A stretch of DNA of 64,000 nt from the NCBI RefSeq assembly GCF_030816615.1, contig NZ_JAUSYD010000001.1, positions 1,984,001 to 2,048,000 on the forward strand, written 5' to 3'. A model generated the notes under the pieces. That model searched no databases. It was not told the origin of the DNA and was given only the letters and a program-made list of their open reading frames with translations. Positions within the stretch are counted from its first letter, which is position 1. Every line of letters starts with the position of its first letter. Positions 11,791 to 19,285 of the stretch are shown here, one piece after another. This DNA is from Streptomyces sp. B1I3 (GTDB lineage: Bacteria > Actinomycetota > Actinomycetes > Streptomycetales > Streptomycetaceae). A program made the position numbers and the translations under genes.

Positions 11791-12106
11791 CGATGGGCGG
11801 TCTCTACGACGAGCCGAGCGGAGCGTCATCAGGGCCCTTCGATCCCGCAAGGCATCGGCTGAGCGCCAGTACTGCCATATAGATGCGAAAGACGCCCGTC
11901 AGCAGTGGGAGTCCCCCCTGGAACTTTTCTGGGACTTCCATGCTCATCAACCGGCACGAGCGTGAGAGAGCCGAAAGGTCATTCGCGCCGGCCAGCGTCC
12001 ATCACACGCCCATCACAGCAGGTCACCGCCTACGGCGCCCCCATCGGTGGCCACGCTGCGAATGCTCAAGGAAACGTACCCCCCGGAACAACCGAGGCGC
12101 TTTGCG
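11791..12106. other. Intergenic region, no feature seen
   Basis: About 315 bp with irregular, stop-rich frames and lower GC3 than the neighbours. It may hold the lost 5' part of the fragment at 11280-11790, but nothing is recognisable. Confidence 0.3.
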
Positions 12107-12676
12107 TCATGACCAGACGAGTCGCCCTTCGTCGACCTCGCAGACCGGATGGTTTCCCTCGGCGATCCTCGTCAGCATCTCCGCCACGGAGTCGAAATAG
12201 TGAGCCAGTGATTCGTACTCGCCCGTTTTCGTGATCTCACCCACGAACCAACTGCCGATACGCCCGTCCCGCGCGTCGATGAACATTCCCGTCCAGCCGT
12301 CCAGGTCCGACAGGAACGGGATCCACTCATTACGCCAGAACGGATTATCCGGCTGGTCCGGAGGGTCGAATCCACCGGGCCTGGAGCGGTTCGCATAGAG
12401 GTTCTCCATCGCCCGGATGCCCAGAAAGAAGCTGCCCTCATCGGGGAACCCGGCGAAGCCGCAACATGCCACGTCGTCGTCCACATCTTCCTCAGGGCGA
12501 TCCAGATTGTTCTGCAGCAGCCACGCCCGCAGATCCTGAGGGAGGGGGATACCCATCCTTTTCTCGGCGGCCGCGAGCATCTGTTCCGTAGCGGGCCCAG
12601 GCAGATCCGCGTGTTCGGCCGGGGCGTGCTGCTCAAGGAGACTCATCACGCGGGACCAGCTTTTCCCCACAGTCAT
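12107..12676 (-). CDS. SMI1/KNR4 (SUKH) family protein, orphan immunity-type
   Basis: A 189-aa cytoplasmic protein. The SUKH-fold signature is visible: an N-terminal helical segment with ATEQMLAAAEKRMGIPLPQDL then RAWLLQNN, and acidic/aromatic strands (FLSDLDGWTGMFIDARDGRIG, with the preceding WIPF). SUKH proteins act as immunity proteins that bind toxin domains in polymorphic toxin and contact-dependent systems, or as general adaptor proteins. No toxin gene, Rhs repeat or WXG100 gene is near, so the partner is unknown. The ATG at 12676 (MTVGKSWSRV) is preceded closely by ggagagggga; a longer form with about 10 more residues is possible. Confidence 0.8.
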   Translation of the reverse strand: MTVGKSWSRVMSLLEQHAPAEHADLPGPATEQMLAAAEKRMGIPLPQDLRAWLLQNNLDRPEEDVDDDVACCGFAGFPDEGSFFLGIRAMENLYANRSRPGGFDPPDQPDNPFWRNEWIPFLSDLDGWTGMFIDARDGRIGSWFVGEITKTGEYESLAHYFDSVAEMLTRIAEGNHPVCEVDEGRLVWS

Positions 12677-13036
12677 TCCCCTCTCCCCTCTGCGCGGATG
12701 CCTCATACGACTGCGCCACTGCGGGGACTACCGTTCGAAGGGTCGATGCCGGGCGCCGTAGTCCCGAAGCGTGTGCACAAAAGCCATGTTGGTGGGCGCC
12801 GACCGGAAAACCTCGCACGGATGGTACTCCGAGCAAGCCTCCCGCCCCACCCCACGCCCACGCCCACGCCCACGCCCACAACCATTTGGCACCTTCCGGC
12901 CCGAAGTGCAGGACCGGCCGCTCGGCGAGGCGACCGCCCGCCAACTCCTCCCGGACACGGCCGCTGTTCCTCGGCGGACCCGGCCGAGAAACCTGCGCGC
13001 ATGCGGGCACCGCCGTCCCGTGAGCATGGTGGGCAG
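12677..13036. other. Intergenic region with short tandem repeat
   Basis: Divergent intergenic space between the SMI1 gene and the SRPBCC gene. It holds the hexamer repeat described separately and presumably both promoters. No gene-like frame stands out. Confidence 0.4.
12851..12880. repeat. Tandem hexamer repeat (CCCACG) about 5 copies
   Basis: Five nearly perfect copies of cccacg run head to tail in the divergent intergenic region between the SMI1-family gene and the SRPBCC gene. Short tandem repeats of this kind are prone to slippage and could alter promoter spacing. Confidence 0.85.
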
Positions 13037-13420
13037 GTGAGAAGAACGGTGCGCGCCGTGGGCGCGGCAAGCGCGGAGACGGTCTGGCAGCGGTACGTAC
13101 GGACGGCGGCCTGGCCCCTGTGGGCTCCGCAGATCCGGGCCGTGGAGGCGGAGGCCGAGCTGCGAGCGGGCATGCGCGGCCGGGTGGTGCCCGTGGTGGG
13201 GCCACGCGTCGCCTTCGTCGTCGAGGCCGTCGACCATCAGGCCCGCACCTGGCGGTGGCGGGTCCGGGCGGGCCCGGTTCGGATGCGCCTGTGGCACGCC
13301 GTCCGGACCCGCACCCCGGCTGCCACGGAGACCGAGCTGTGCATCGACGGCCCCACCCTGGTCGTGGTGGCGTACGCGCCGCTGGCCCGGCGCGCGCTAC
13401 GCCGTCTGGTCCACGACTGA
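13037..13420 (+). CDS. SRPBCC-family protein, small
   Basis: A protein of about 127 aa with the START/Bet v1-like (SRPBCC) pattern: an N-terminal segment SAETVWQRYVRTAAWPLWAP in which W and P mark helix 1, followed by alternating beta strands (GRVVPVVGPRVAFVVEAVD, RTWRWRVRAGPVRMRLWHAV, TELCIDGPTLVVVAYAPLA). Such proteins bind hydrophobic ligands in a deep pocket; the ligand is unknown. I chose GTG 13037 (VRRTVRAVGAASAE); an in-frame GTG at 13049 is also possible. A perfect GC palindrome at 13487-13514 follows and may be its terminator. Confidence 0.7.
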   Translation: MRRTVRAVGAASAETVWQRYVRTAAWPLWAPQIRAVEAEAELRAGMRGRVVPVVGPRVAFVVEAVDHQARTWRWRVRAGPVRMRLWHAVRTRTPAATETELCIDGPTLVVVAYAPLARRALRRLVHD

Positions 13421-13486
13421 GACGACGGCATCACCCTTGGGAGGGATCTCCCTGGGATCTCGTAGGGGCTTCTCCCGGGCCTCTTC

Positions 13487-13514
13487 CCCCGGGCCTCCGG
13501 CCGGAGGCCCGGGG
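13487..13514. terminator. Perfect 28-bp GC palindrome
   Basis: ccccgggcctccgg is followed immediately by its exact reverse complement, giving 14+14 bp with no spacer. Located 66 bp after the SRPBCC stop and 166 bp before the hemerythrin gene. As RNA it would fold into a very stable hairpin, so it is probably a transcription terminator; it could also be a protein-binding palindrome. Confidence 0.6.
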
Positions 13515-13680
13515 CGGGCAGGAAGGCGCCGAAGGTCCTTCCTGCCGATCGGATCCACGTCCCTCCTGACGACCGCACGACGTGGCGGGATCCCGAGCTC
13601 CGTCGGCCCCGGCCTGACCGTCCTCGCTTGTTTGCGCCTCCCTGGGGTAGCAGCGGTACACCGTACGAGGAGAGGAGCTT

Positions 13681-14178
13681 GTGGTGTCCGAAGCGCGTGA
13701 CGTGGTGGCCGTGATTCTCGAGGACCATCGCACCATGGAGGAGCAGCTGCGGAGGATGCGGAGTGTCGAGGAGGACCGGGAGGCAGCTCTCCGGGACTTC
13801 GCCGCGCTTCTGATCGCCCACGGGGAGGCGGAGGAGGCCGAGGTGTACCCCGCGCTCAAGCGGTTCCGGAACGTGGACAACGAGGAAGTCGAGCACGGGG
13901 AGGAGGAGCACCATGAGGGCAACGAGGCGCTCCTCGCCCTCATGGAAGTGGACGAGGTCGGCTCCGACGAGTGGGACGAGAAGCTGGAGGAGCTCGCGAC
14001 GGCCGTCACGCACCACATCGACGAGGAGGAACGCACGATCCTCAACGGCGCCCGGGAGAACGTGCCGGACGCGCGCCGCGCCGAACTCGGTGCGGTCTTC
14101 CTCCGCGACCGGGAGAAGCACCTGCGGGCCGACTGCGGGAGCATCGACAGTGTCCGCGCGGTCGTCCGGGCGCACTGA
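13681..14178 (+). CDS. Hemerythrin (HHE) domain protein
   Basis: A 165-aa four-helix protein with the histidine/acid pattern of a di-iron hemerythrin site: EDHRTMEEQLRRM near residue 15, a LIAHGEAEEAEVYPAL block with His and Glu spaced as ligands, EHGEEEHHEGNEALLAL, and THHIDEEERTIL. Actinobacterial members bind O2 or NO, or store iron, and some protect against oxidative or nitrosative stress. The GTG at 13681 (V/MVSEARDVV) follows gaggagaggagctt, an excellent ribosome site. A GTG at 13684 is equally close. The gene fits the stress theme around it and ends before a clear terminator hairpin at 14235-14269. Confidence 0.92.
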   Translation: MVSEARDVVAVILEDHRTMEEQLRRMRSVEEDREAALRDFAALLIAHGEAEEAEVYPALKRFRNVDNEEVEHGEEEHHEGNEALLALMEVDEVGSDEWDEKLEELATAVTHHIDEEERTILNGARENVPDARRAELGAVFLRDREKHLRADCGSIDSVRAVVRAH

Positions 14179-14194
14179 ATCCACAGTCACGTAC

Positions 14195-14227
14195 GTCACA
14201 GCAGGTCACAGCTGTATAGGTCACAGC
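14195..14227. repeat. Three direct copies of GTCACAGC
   Basis: GTCACAGC occurs at 14195-14202, 14205-14212 and 14220-14227, just after the hemerythrin stop and before its terminator hairpin. Spacings of 10 and 15 bp place the first two about one helical turn apart. Role unknown. Confidence 0.6.
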
Positions 14228-14234
14228 AGCGACG

Positions 14235-14269
14235 CGGGCACCCATCCGGACATGCCGGACGGGTGCCCG
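14235..14269 (+). terminator. Terminator hairpin after the hemerythrin gene
   Basis: cgggcaccc (14235-14243) pairs with gggtgcccg (14261-14269), and inside this tccgg pairs with ccgga around the loop acatg, with a single A/C mismatch between the two stem parts. A 14-bp GC-rich stem is typical of Streptomyces intrinsic terminators without a U-tract. Confidence 0.7.
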
Positions 14270-14408
14270 TCGGCTGACCCCCGGCCTTCCGTCGGTGCCC
14301 GCCGGGGGAGCCCCGGCCGAGGAGGAACAGCACGCAGCCGGCCGGCCGGACCGAGGTCCCCGGGACCGCTCGGCTCCTGCTCACGCTCCCCGTGCCGTCA
14401 GCCTGCAT

Positions 14409-14448
14409 TGACGCGTGTTGACTTCCGCGCCTAGTGCAGATTCACTAG
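14409..14448 (+). promoter_or_regulatory. Possible promoter with operator-like palindrome before the STAS operon
   Basis: Two TTGAC elements (14409-14413 and 14418-14422) lie upstream of an inverted repeat CTAGTG-N6-CACTAG (14431-14448). A third CTAGTG occurs near 14478. TTGACG with a 17-nt gap to TAGTGC is a plausible housekeeping-type promoter, and the palindrome overlapping the -10 region would suit a repressor or activator site. Start of transcription is inferred only. Confidence 0.35.
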
Positions 14449-14571
14449 ACCGACACTGATGTCCTCGCACTACGAGGCTAGTGATGCGGAAGCTGGCAAC
14501 GAGGGGCCCCTCCACGGAAAGGGGCCGCGGAACCGTACTGCCCGGACACGGCAGTACGTGAGCACGGAGAG

Positions 14572-15012
14572 GTGCGGGACGCTGTGACCGTCTACCCGTT
14601 CACATCGCATGCCGTGGTTCATTCGGGCGTCGCGCGAGTGACTCTCGCCGGCGAACTCGACCTGGACACCGCTTCCTACGTCCGGGAGGCGGTCACGGCT
14701 TCCCTCGAAGAGCGGCCGACGGGTCTCTGCCTCGATCTGACCGGTGTCTCCTTCTGCGACTGCGCCGGCCTGAGCGCGTTGCTCAGGGCACGCTCGTCCG
14801 TTCTCCGGGCAGGCGTGGAGTTCGTCGTGGAAGGGGTCGGACCGCAGCTGGAGCGGCTGCTCTCCCTGATCGGGGCGGCCGGCCTCTTCACCGGGACGAA
14901 CACGCCGGCGAACGCGGAGCCTGCTCGCCGCGCCCCGGGCACGGTCACCATCCTCCTCGGCACAGAGGCGGCGGCCACCGCGGACTCACCGCTCCCGGAC
15001 CTTCTGGCATGA
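14572..15012 (+). CDS. STAS-domain anti-sigma factor antagonist
   Basis: A 146-aa protein with one STAS domain (SpoIIAA/RsbV family): SGVARVTLAGELDLDTASYVR, then LCLDLTGVSFCDCAGLSALL and VVEGVGPQLERLL. These proteins bind and sequester anti-sigma kinases of the RsbW type when unphosphorylated. The site that is phosphorylated in SpoIIAA (Asp-Ser-Ser-Gly) reads Asp-Cys-Ala-Gly here, so control by Ser phosphorylation looks impossible unless a neighbouring residue is used. A tail of about 45 residues follows the domain. GTG 14572 follows cacggagag; GTG 14584 is an alternative. It stands first in a regulatory operon with a response regulator 32 bp downstream. Confidence 0.85.
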   Translation: MRDAVTVYPFTSHAVVHSGVARVTLAGELDLDTASYVREAVTASLEERPTGLCLDLTGVSFCDCAGLSALLRARSSVLRAGVEFVVEGVGPQLERLLSLIGAAGLFTGTNTPANAEPARRAPGTVTILLGTEAAATADSPLPDLLA

Positions 15013-15044
15013 TCGTGCGGTCCGCCACCTGCAAGGATGCACCG

Positions 15045-15701
15045 ATGCCTTCCTCTTCCCCGCCCAGTCGACCGGTCAGGATCCTGTTGGTCGAGGACCA
15101 CGACATGGTGGCCGAGGCGATCTGCCTTGCCCTGGAGCGCTCACCCGATCTGCAGATCGTGGGGCGCGCGGCGTCGGTGGCATCGGCGCTGGCCGACACG
15201 GAGCGACATACGCCGGATGTCGTACTGATGGACCGGCGCCTGCCGGACGGTGACGGGGTGAACGCCATCGGCGATCTGCTGGCGCTCGTGCCGGGCGTGC
15301 GCGTACTCATCCTGGCGGGCGAGGGCAGCGGGTCGGTAGCCGCACGCGTCGCGGAGAGCGGCGGAGCCGGCCTGATCCTGAAGGCCAGCGGTCTGCGCGA
15401 ACTGGAGGACGCCGTGCGCAGGGTGGCAGCGGGTGATGTGGTGTTCGGCCAGGACTTCCTGGGCGACGTGCTGGGGCGGCTGACCGGCAGGACGCCGGGG
15501 CTCGGCACGAACCTGACGCCGCGGGAACGGGAGGCGCTTCACCTGCTGGGGGAAGGCCGCACCACCGCGGAGATCAGTGATCAGCTGGGGGTCGCCCTCA
15601 ACACGGGGCGCAACCACGTCCAGCGGGTGCTGGAAAAACTGGGAGCGCGTTCCCAGCTGGAAGCCGTGACGATCGCGCGACGGGAAGGGCTCCTCACGTG
15701 A
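15045..15701 (+). CDS. NarL/FixJ-type response regulator
   Basis: A 218-aa regulator. The receiver domain has VRILLVEDHDMVAEAI, the phospho-acceptor Asp in VVLMDRRLPDGDG and Lys in GLILKASG. The C-terminal LuxR-type HTH reads LTPREREALHLLGEGRTTAEI then GRNHVQRVLEKLGA. The ATG at 15045 (MPSSSPPSRPVRI) has aagga 8 nt upstream, which favours it over an earlier ATG at 15009 that overlaps the STAS stop. Its stop overlaps the GTG of the following PAS kinase by 4 nt, so the two are surely coupled as a two-component pair. Confidence 0.92.
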   Translation: MPSSSPPSRPVRILLVEDHDMVAEAICLALERSPDLQIVGRAASVASALADTERHTPDVVLMDRRLPDGDGVNAIGDLLALVPGVRVLILAGEGSGSVAARVAESGGAGLILKASGLRELEDAVRRVAAGDVVFGQDFLGDVLGRLTGRTPGLGTNLTPREREALHLLGEGRTTAEISDQLGVALNTGRNHVQRVLEKLGARSQLEAVTIARREGLLT

Positions 15702-16807
15702 CACCGGAGCCAGGACAGCCGCCGAGGCTGCGCAAGCAGGCTGCTCCGTTGTCCGAAGCGGCCTTCACCCTGCTGGTCCAGGGAGTGCTGGACTACGGCA
15801 TCTTCATGCTCGATCCGCAGGGCTACATCATCAGCTGGAACGCGGGCGCGCAACGGATCAAGGGATACAGCGCCACGGACATCGTCGGACAGCACTTCTC
15901 GGTCTTCTACCCGCCCGAGGACCAGTCCTCGGGCAAACCGCAGTGGGAGCTGGAGACCGCCGTGGCCGAAGGCAGACTCGAGGACGAGGGTTGGCGCGTC
16001 CGCAAGGACGGCTCCCGGTTCTGGGCGAACGTGGTCATCACCGCCTTGTGGGACGACAAGGGCGTACTGCAGGGGTTCGGCAAGGTCACCCGCGACATGT
16101 CCGAGCGGCGGGCAGCACAACATGCCCTCAGCGAGCGACGACGGTTGTTCGATCATCTGGTCCAGGCGCAGGAGACGGAACGGCGCCGCATCGCATGGGA
16201 CGTACACGACGACTCCATCCAGGCCATGGTCGCTGTCGGGATGCGGCTCGAACTGCTGGCGGAGCGGGTACCGGAGCCGTACTCCGCGGAACTGCAGCGT
16301 CTGGACGCATCGGTGCGCGAAGCCATCGGCCGCCTGCGCAGCCTGACCTTCCGGCTGCATCCGCCCGGGATCGACAGGCACGGCCTGGTCGAAGCGCTCT
16401 CCAGCCACTTGGAGGACGTCGTGGGCACCTCCTGGGGGATGGCCTACTCGTTCGGACACCAGCTGGACCGCGAGCCCACGCCCGAGACGGCCATCACGGT
16501 CTTCCGCATCGTCCAGGAGGCGTTGCTGAACGTGTACAAGCACGCACGCGGGAGCAGGGTCGACGTCCGGATCGAGTCGGCGGACGGGGGCCTCCTGACG
16601 CGCGTCGCGGACGACGGAACGGGTGCACCGATGTCCAAGGACGGAACCCACGAGCACTTCGGCGTCATCGAGATGCGGGAGAGAGCCGAGACGGCAGGAG
16701 GATGGTGGTCCATGCACAGCCGGCCCGGGACGGGGACGACGGTGGAGTTCTGGGTGCCGAACCCTCTTCCGCTTGCGGCGACGGCGCAGACGGACGACGC
16801 ACCGTGA
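15698..16807 (+). CDS. PAS-domain sensor histidine kinase (HisKA_3)
   Basis: A 369-aa soluble kinase. The PAS domain covers about residues 20-135 (DYGIFMLDPQGYIISWNAGA, HFSVFYPPED, FWANVVITALWDD) and is followed by a PAC motif (VTRDMSERR). The HisKA_3 helix carries ETERRRIAWDVHDDSIQ with the phospho-His, and the HATPase_c domain has IVQEALLNVYKHARGSRVDV, VADDGTG and HFGVIEMRERAETAGG. There is no membrane segment, so it senses an internal signal; the bound cofactor or ligand of the PAS domain is unknown. GTG 15698 overlaps the upstream regulator by GTGA, and its own stop overlaps the next gene by GTGA. Confidence 0.92.
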   Translation: MTPEPGQPPRLRKQAAPLSEAAFTLLVQGVLDYGIFMLDPQGYIISWNAGAQRIKGYSATDIVGQHFSVFYPPEDQSSGKPQWELETAVAEGRLEDEGWRVRKDGSRFWANVVITALWDDKGVLQGFGKVTRDMSERRAAQHALSERRRLFDHLVQAQETERRRIAWDVHDDSIQAMVAVGMRLELLAERVPEPYSAELQRLDASVREAIGRLRSLTFRLHPPGIDRHGLVEALSSHLEDVVGTSWGMAYSFGHQLDREPTPETAITVFRIVQEALLNVYKHARGSRVDVRIESADGGLLTRVADDGTGAPMSKDGTHEHFGVIEMRERAETAGGWWSMHSRPGTGTTVEFWVPNPLPLAATAQTDDAP

Positions 16808-17205
16808 CCGCGGCGGTCCCGGAGGGTCCCCGCGGCGCACCTCTGAGCGTGCTCCTGTGCGACGACAACGTGTTGCTGCTGGAAAGCATGAGCGAGCTCG
16901 TGCGGGCGCAGCCCGACCTGGAGCTCGTGGGCACCGCGTGCGACGGCGAGCAGGCGCTCCGGCTCGCATCCCGGCACCGGCCGGACCTCGTGGTCCTGGA
17001 CGTCCGCTTCCCCGGCGGCGGCCACACGGTCGCCAGGGACCTGGGGCGGTGTTCACCGGGCACCCGGATCGTGGCGTTCTCCGCGTACGACGACAAGGGT
17101 TCCGTCGAGCAGATGATGGCCGCCGGCGTCTCCGACTACGTACTCAAAGGTGCGAGCAACCGGGAACTGCTCGCGGCTCTGCGCCGGGCGGCGGAACCTC
17201 GGTGA
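16804..17205 (+). CDS. Stand-alone receiver-domain response regulator
   Basis: A 133-aa protein made of one receiver domain. The acid pair (LLCDDNV), phospho-acceptor Asp (LVVLDVRFPGGG), Ser in the switch position (AFSAYDD) and Lys (DYVLKGAS) are all present, so it should be phosphorylatable. No output domain follows. Single-domain receivers act by protein contact or as phosphate sinks. It is translated from GTG 16804, overlapping the PAS kinase stop by GTGA, so it is made in step with that kinase and probably competes with or relays from the full regulator at 15045-15701. Confidence 0.88.
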   Translation: MTAAVPEGPRGAPLSVLLCDDNVLLLESMSELVRAQPDLELVGTACDGEQALRLASRHRPDLVVLDVRFPGGGHTVARDLGRCSPGTRIVAFSAYDDKGSVEQMMAAGVSDYVLKGASNRELLAALRRAAEPR

Positions 17206-17250
17206 ACGTCTGCCGTGGAGGGTTCGGTACCTTGCGGGGACTCCCCCGGC

Positions 17251-18210
17251 TCACTCCCTCCCCATGTGGAGTCGCAGGACGAGACCGCGCGCTGCCGCTC
17301 GGATCTCCACCAGATCGCACAGCTGATGCATGATCCACACGCCTCGGCCGCCGGTCGCGGCCCGAGGATCGGGCCGACGGCGGCCCGTGAGGGGATCGGC
17401 CAGCAGCCCTTGGTCGCTGATCTCCGCGACGAGCTCCCCGTCGGCACACCACATGCGCAGAGTCCCGCGGCCACCGCCGTGGCGCACCGAGTTGCTGGTC
17501 GCCTCACCGATGGCCAGGAGCCAGTCCGTGCGGCGGGCATGTGACAGACCGGCGGCGGCGGCCCAGCGATCGGCCTCGTCGCGCACGGACGCCAGGCCCT
17601 GCTCGCCGAAGGGGACGACGACGGCGTCCGGCGGCTCGGGCAGCGGGGTGTCGCAGTCGCGACAGACGTCGTGGGGATCGGTGTAGTGGGAGCTGACGCT
17701 GTAGGCCATGGGATCACCGACGACCGGGTGGGTGCGGTAGGCCTGTGCCAGCACCTCCGCGGGCAACGCCGTGTCGTAGGGACAGAGAATGCTGACCCGG
17801 CGCCCGGTGAAGGCGAGGTTGATCAGCGCTTCGTGGCGAGTCGCTTCCCACGCCTCCGCCGGCGTACGCCCGATCCAGATCGGCTCTCCCACGATCGACA
17901 CGTGGGTGTGCGCGTCCTCCGTACGGTCGGCGAACTCCTGGAGCATCGACAGGATGCGTCCCGGATTGCGCCCCGCCCGGTACATGTCCACCCATGTGAC
18001 GTGCTCGCGGTTGTCGTCGACGAGGTCCTGCAGAAGCTGAAGGCGCGGGCCGGGCACAGCCACCAGTACGGGACGCTCGCGGTTCACGGCGTCCTGGACG
18101 AACGTCCCGACTCCGTCGAGGTACTCGTCCTGGGTGCCGTAGAACAGCGCCGGGTGGTGGAAGGCGGCCTGCCGGCCGACACCGGCCGAGGCCGGCTCGT
18201 AGGTCGTCAT
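17251..18210 (-). CDS. MEDS-domain / RsbW-like ATPase anti-sigma regulatory protein
   Basis: A 319-aa protein. Residues about 18-175 form a MEDS (DcmR-type sensory) domain (HPALFYGTQDEYLDGVGTFV, YRAGRNPGRI, GEPIWIGRTPAEAWEATRHE). A short Cys-rich linker follows (DVCRDCDTPLPEPP). Residues about 215-319 form an RsbW/SpoIIAB-type HATPase domain (DWLLAIGEATSNSVRHGG, ISDQGLL, GGRGVWIMHQLCD). Such proteins are predicted switch kinases that bind sigma factors and STAS antagonists. ATG 18210 overlaps the upstream MEDS-STAS stop (ATGA). Together the pair looks like a ligand-gated partner-switching module. Confidence 0.88.
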   Translation of the reverse strand: MTTYEPASAGVGRQAAFHHPALFYGTQDEYLDGVGTFVQDAVNRERPVLVAVPGPRLQLLQDLVDDNREHVTWVDMYRAGRNPGRILSMLQEFADRTEDAHTHVSIVGEPIWIGRTPAEAWEATRHEALINLAFTGRRVSILCPYDTALPAEVLAQAYRTHPVVGDPMAYSVSSHYTDPHDVCRDCDTPLPEPPDAVVVPFGEQGLASVRDEADRWAAAAGLSHARRTDWLLAIGEATSNSVRHGGGRGTLRMWCADGELVAEISDQGLLADPLTGRRRPDPRAATGGRGVWIMHQLCDLVEIRAAARGLVLRLHMGRE

Positions 18211-19076
18211 CGGTCCACGACCTCCACCATTGATTCGAGCTCCGGAAACAGTTGCAGCAGTCGCCGCAGGGGCGAAGGGGGCTGCCGGACCAGCAGCGGC
18301 ATGCCACCCGGCCGCCCGGCTGCGGCTTCGGTCAGCACGGCCAGCGATGCCGCGTCCAGGTGGCGCAGGGCCGCGAGGTCCAGGTCCGTCCGCGACGCCG
18401 TCCCGCTCGAGATGACGGCAGCCGCGGCGGCGACTGCGTCGCGTGTGTCGTATCCGGCCGACCCGGACATCAGCAGGCCGGGCCGGTCCGCCAGCGGAGC
18501 GACCCGCAGGCGGGGGGCTACGTGCGGCTCCCCCCTGTGCGTCAGGTGGGCACTCGCCATGACGCCCACGTACTCGTCCGCCATCAGGCGACGGTCGTAG
18601 AAGCACCACGCCGTCAGCGGCAGCCGTTCGAGAACCTCGTGGTGTATGCGGAGTTCGTACTCCAGCAGCCGGTCGGCGCCGGTGACGTCCCTCGCACCCC
18701 AGGACATCTCACCGATCGTCCGTACTCCTCGGTATCCCGAGGCCCAGGCCCCTTCCACCGCGTCGTGCCACAGCCCGATCATCGTGTCCGGATCGAACCC
18801 GGAACCGGCCAGGTACGTCTGCGCGGCCACCGAAACGGACAGCTGTCCGCTCGTCACGGCGCCCGCGGCGTCGATGCCGGCATCGGTGAGCGCGCGCAGC
18901 ACGCGTTCGGGAGGGGTGGTGTCGGCGAAATACTGCACCTGTTGGCCCTTCGCCAGTCCGCTGCGCACGAAGGCGCCGAGATGCCCGGCCCACTGCCGGT
19001 CGTCGGAGAAAACCACGCTGGTGTGGCATCCCGCCACCGACTCCTGCTCAGGGGGTGCCGTCGCCCTTCGCACCAT
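18207..19076 (-). CDS. MEDS-domain / STAS-like protein
   Basis: A protein of about 289 aa. The MEDS domain (about residues 15-180) includes CHTSVVFSDDRQWAGHLGAF, YLAGSGFDPDTMIGLWHDAV and GEMSWGARDVTGADRLLEYE. The C-terminal 90 residues look like a STAS antagonist domain (RTDLDLAALRHLDAASLAVL). I chose ATG 19076 (MVRRATAPPEQES); an in-frame start as far up as 19133 is possible. It is the first gene of a two-gene operon with the MEDS-ATPase. A sensor domain shared by a likely antagonist and a likely anti-sigma kinase suggests both read the same metabolite. Confidence 0.82.
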   Translation of the reverse strand: MVRRATAPPEQESVAGCHTSVVFSDDRQWAGHLGAFVRSGLAKGQQVQYFADTTPPERVLRALTDAGIDAAGAVTSGQLSVSVAAQTYLAGSGFDPDTMIGLWHDAVEGAWASGYRGVRTIGEMSWGARDVTGADRLLEYELRIHHEVLERLPLTAWCFYDRRLMADEYVGVMASAHLTHRGEPHVAPRLRVAPLADRPGLLMSGSAGYDTRDAVAAAAAVISSGTASRTDLDLAALRHLDAASLAVLTEAAAGRPGGMPLLVRQPPSPLRRLLQLFPELESMVEVVDR

Positions 19077-19285
19077 CGCCACGCTGCGCACCCCTCGACC
19101 CGTCCGATGCAGCTTCCTTGAATATGGAAACACACGGCTGGGACACTTCTGCTTCCGACGGTGTCCCGCCTACGGGCGCACGGGGCGCCCTCGCCGGGCG
19201 TCCGCTCCTGCGAACGTCTCCGTGTGGCGGCCTTCCGCCGGGGCGATGACACTGGGCTGGGCAGTGTCCCGAGGCGAGGTGGATC

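Noticed and set aside
19140-19167. An inverted repeat gggacac-N14-gtgtccc upstream of the SRPBCC gene as an operator
   Set aside because: Arms of 7 bp with a long spacer are expected by chance in such GC-rich DNA, and no other signal supports it.
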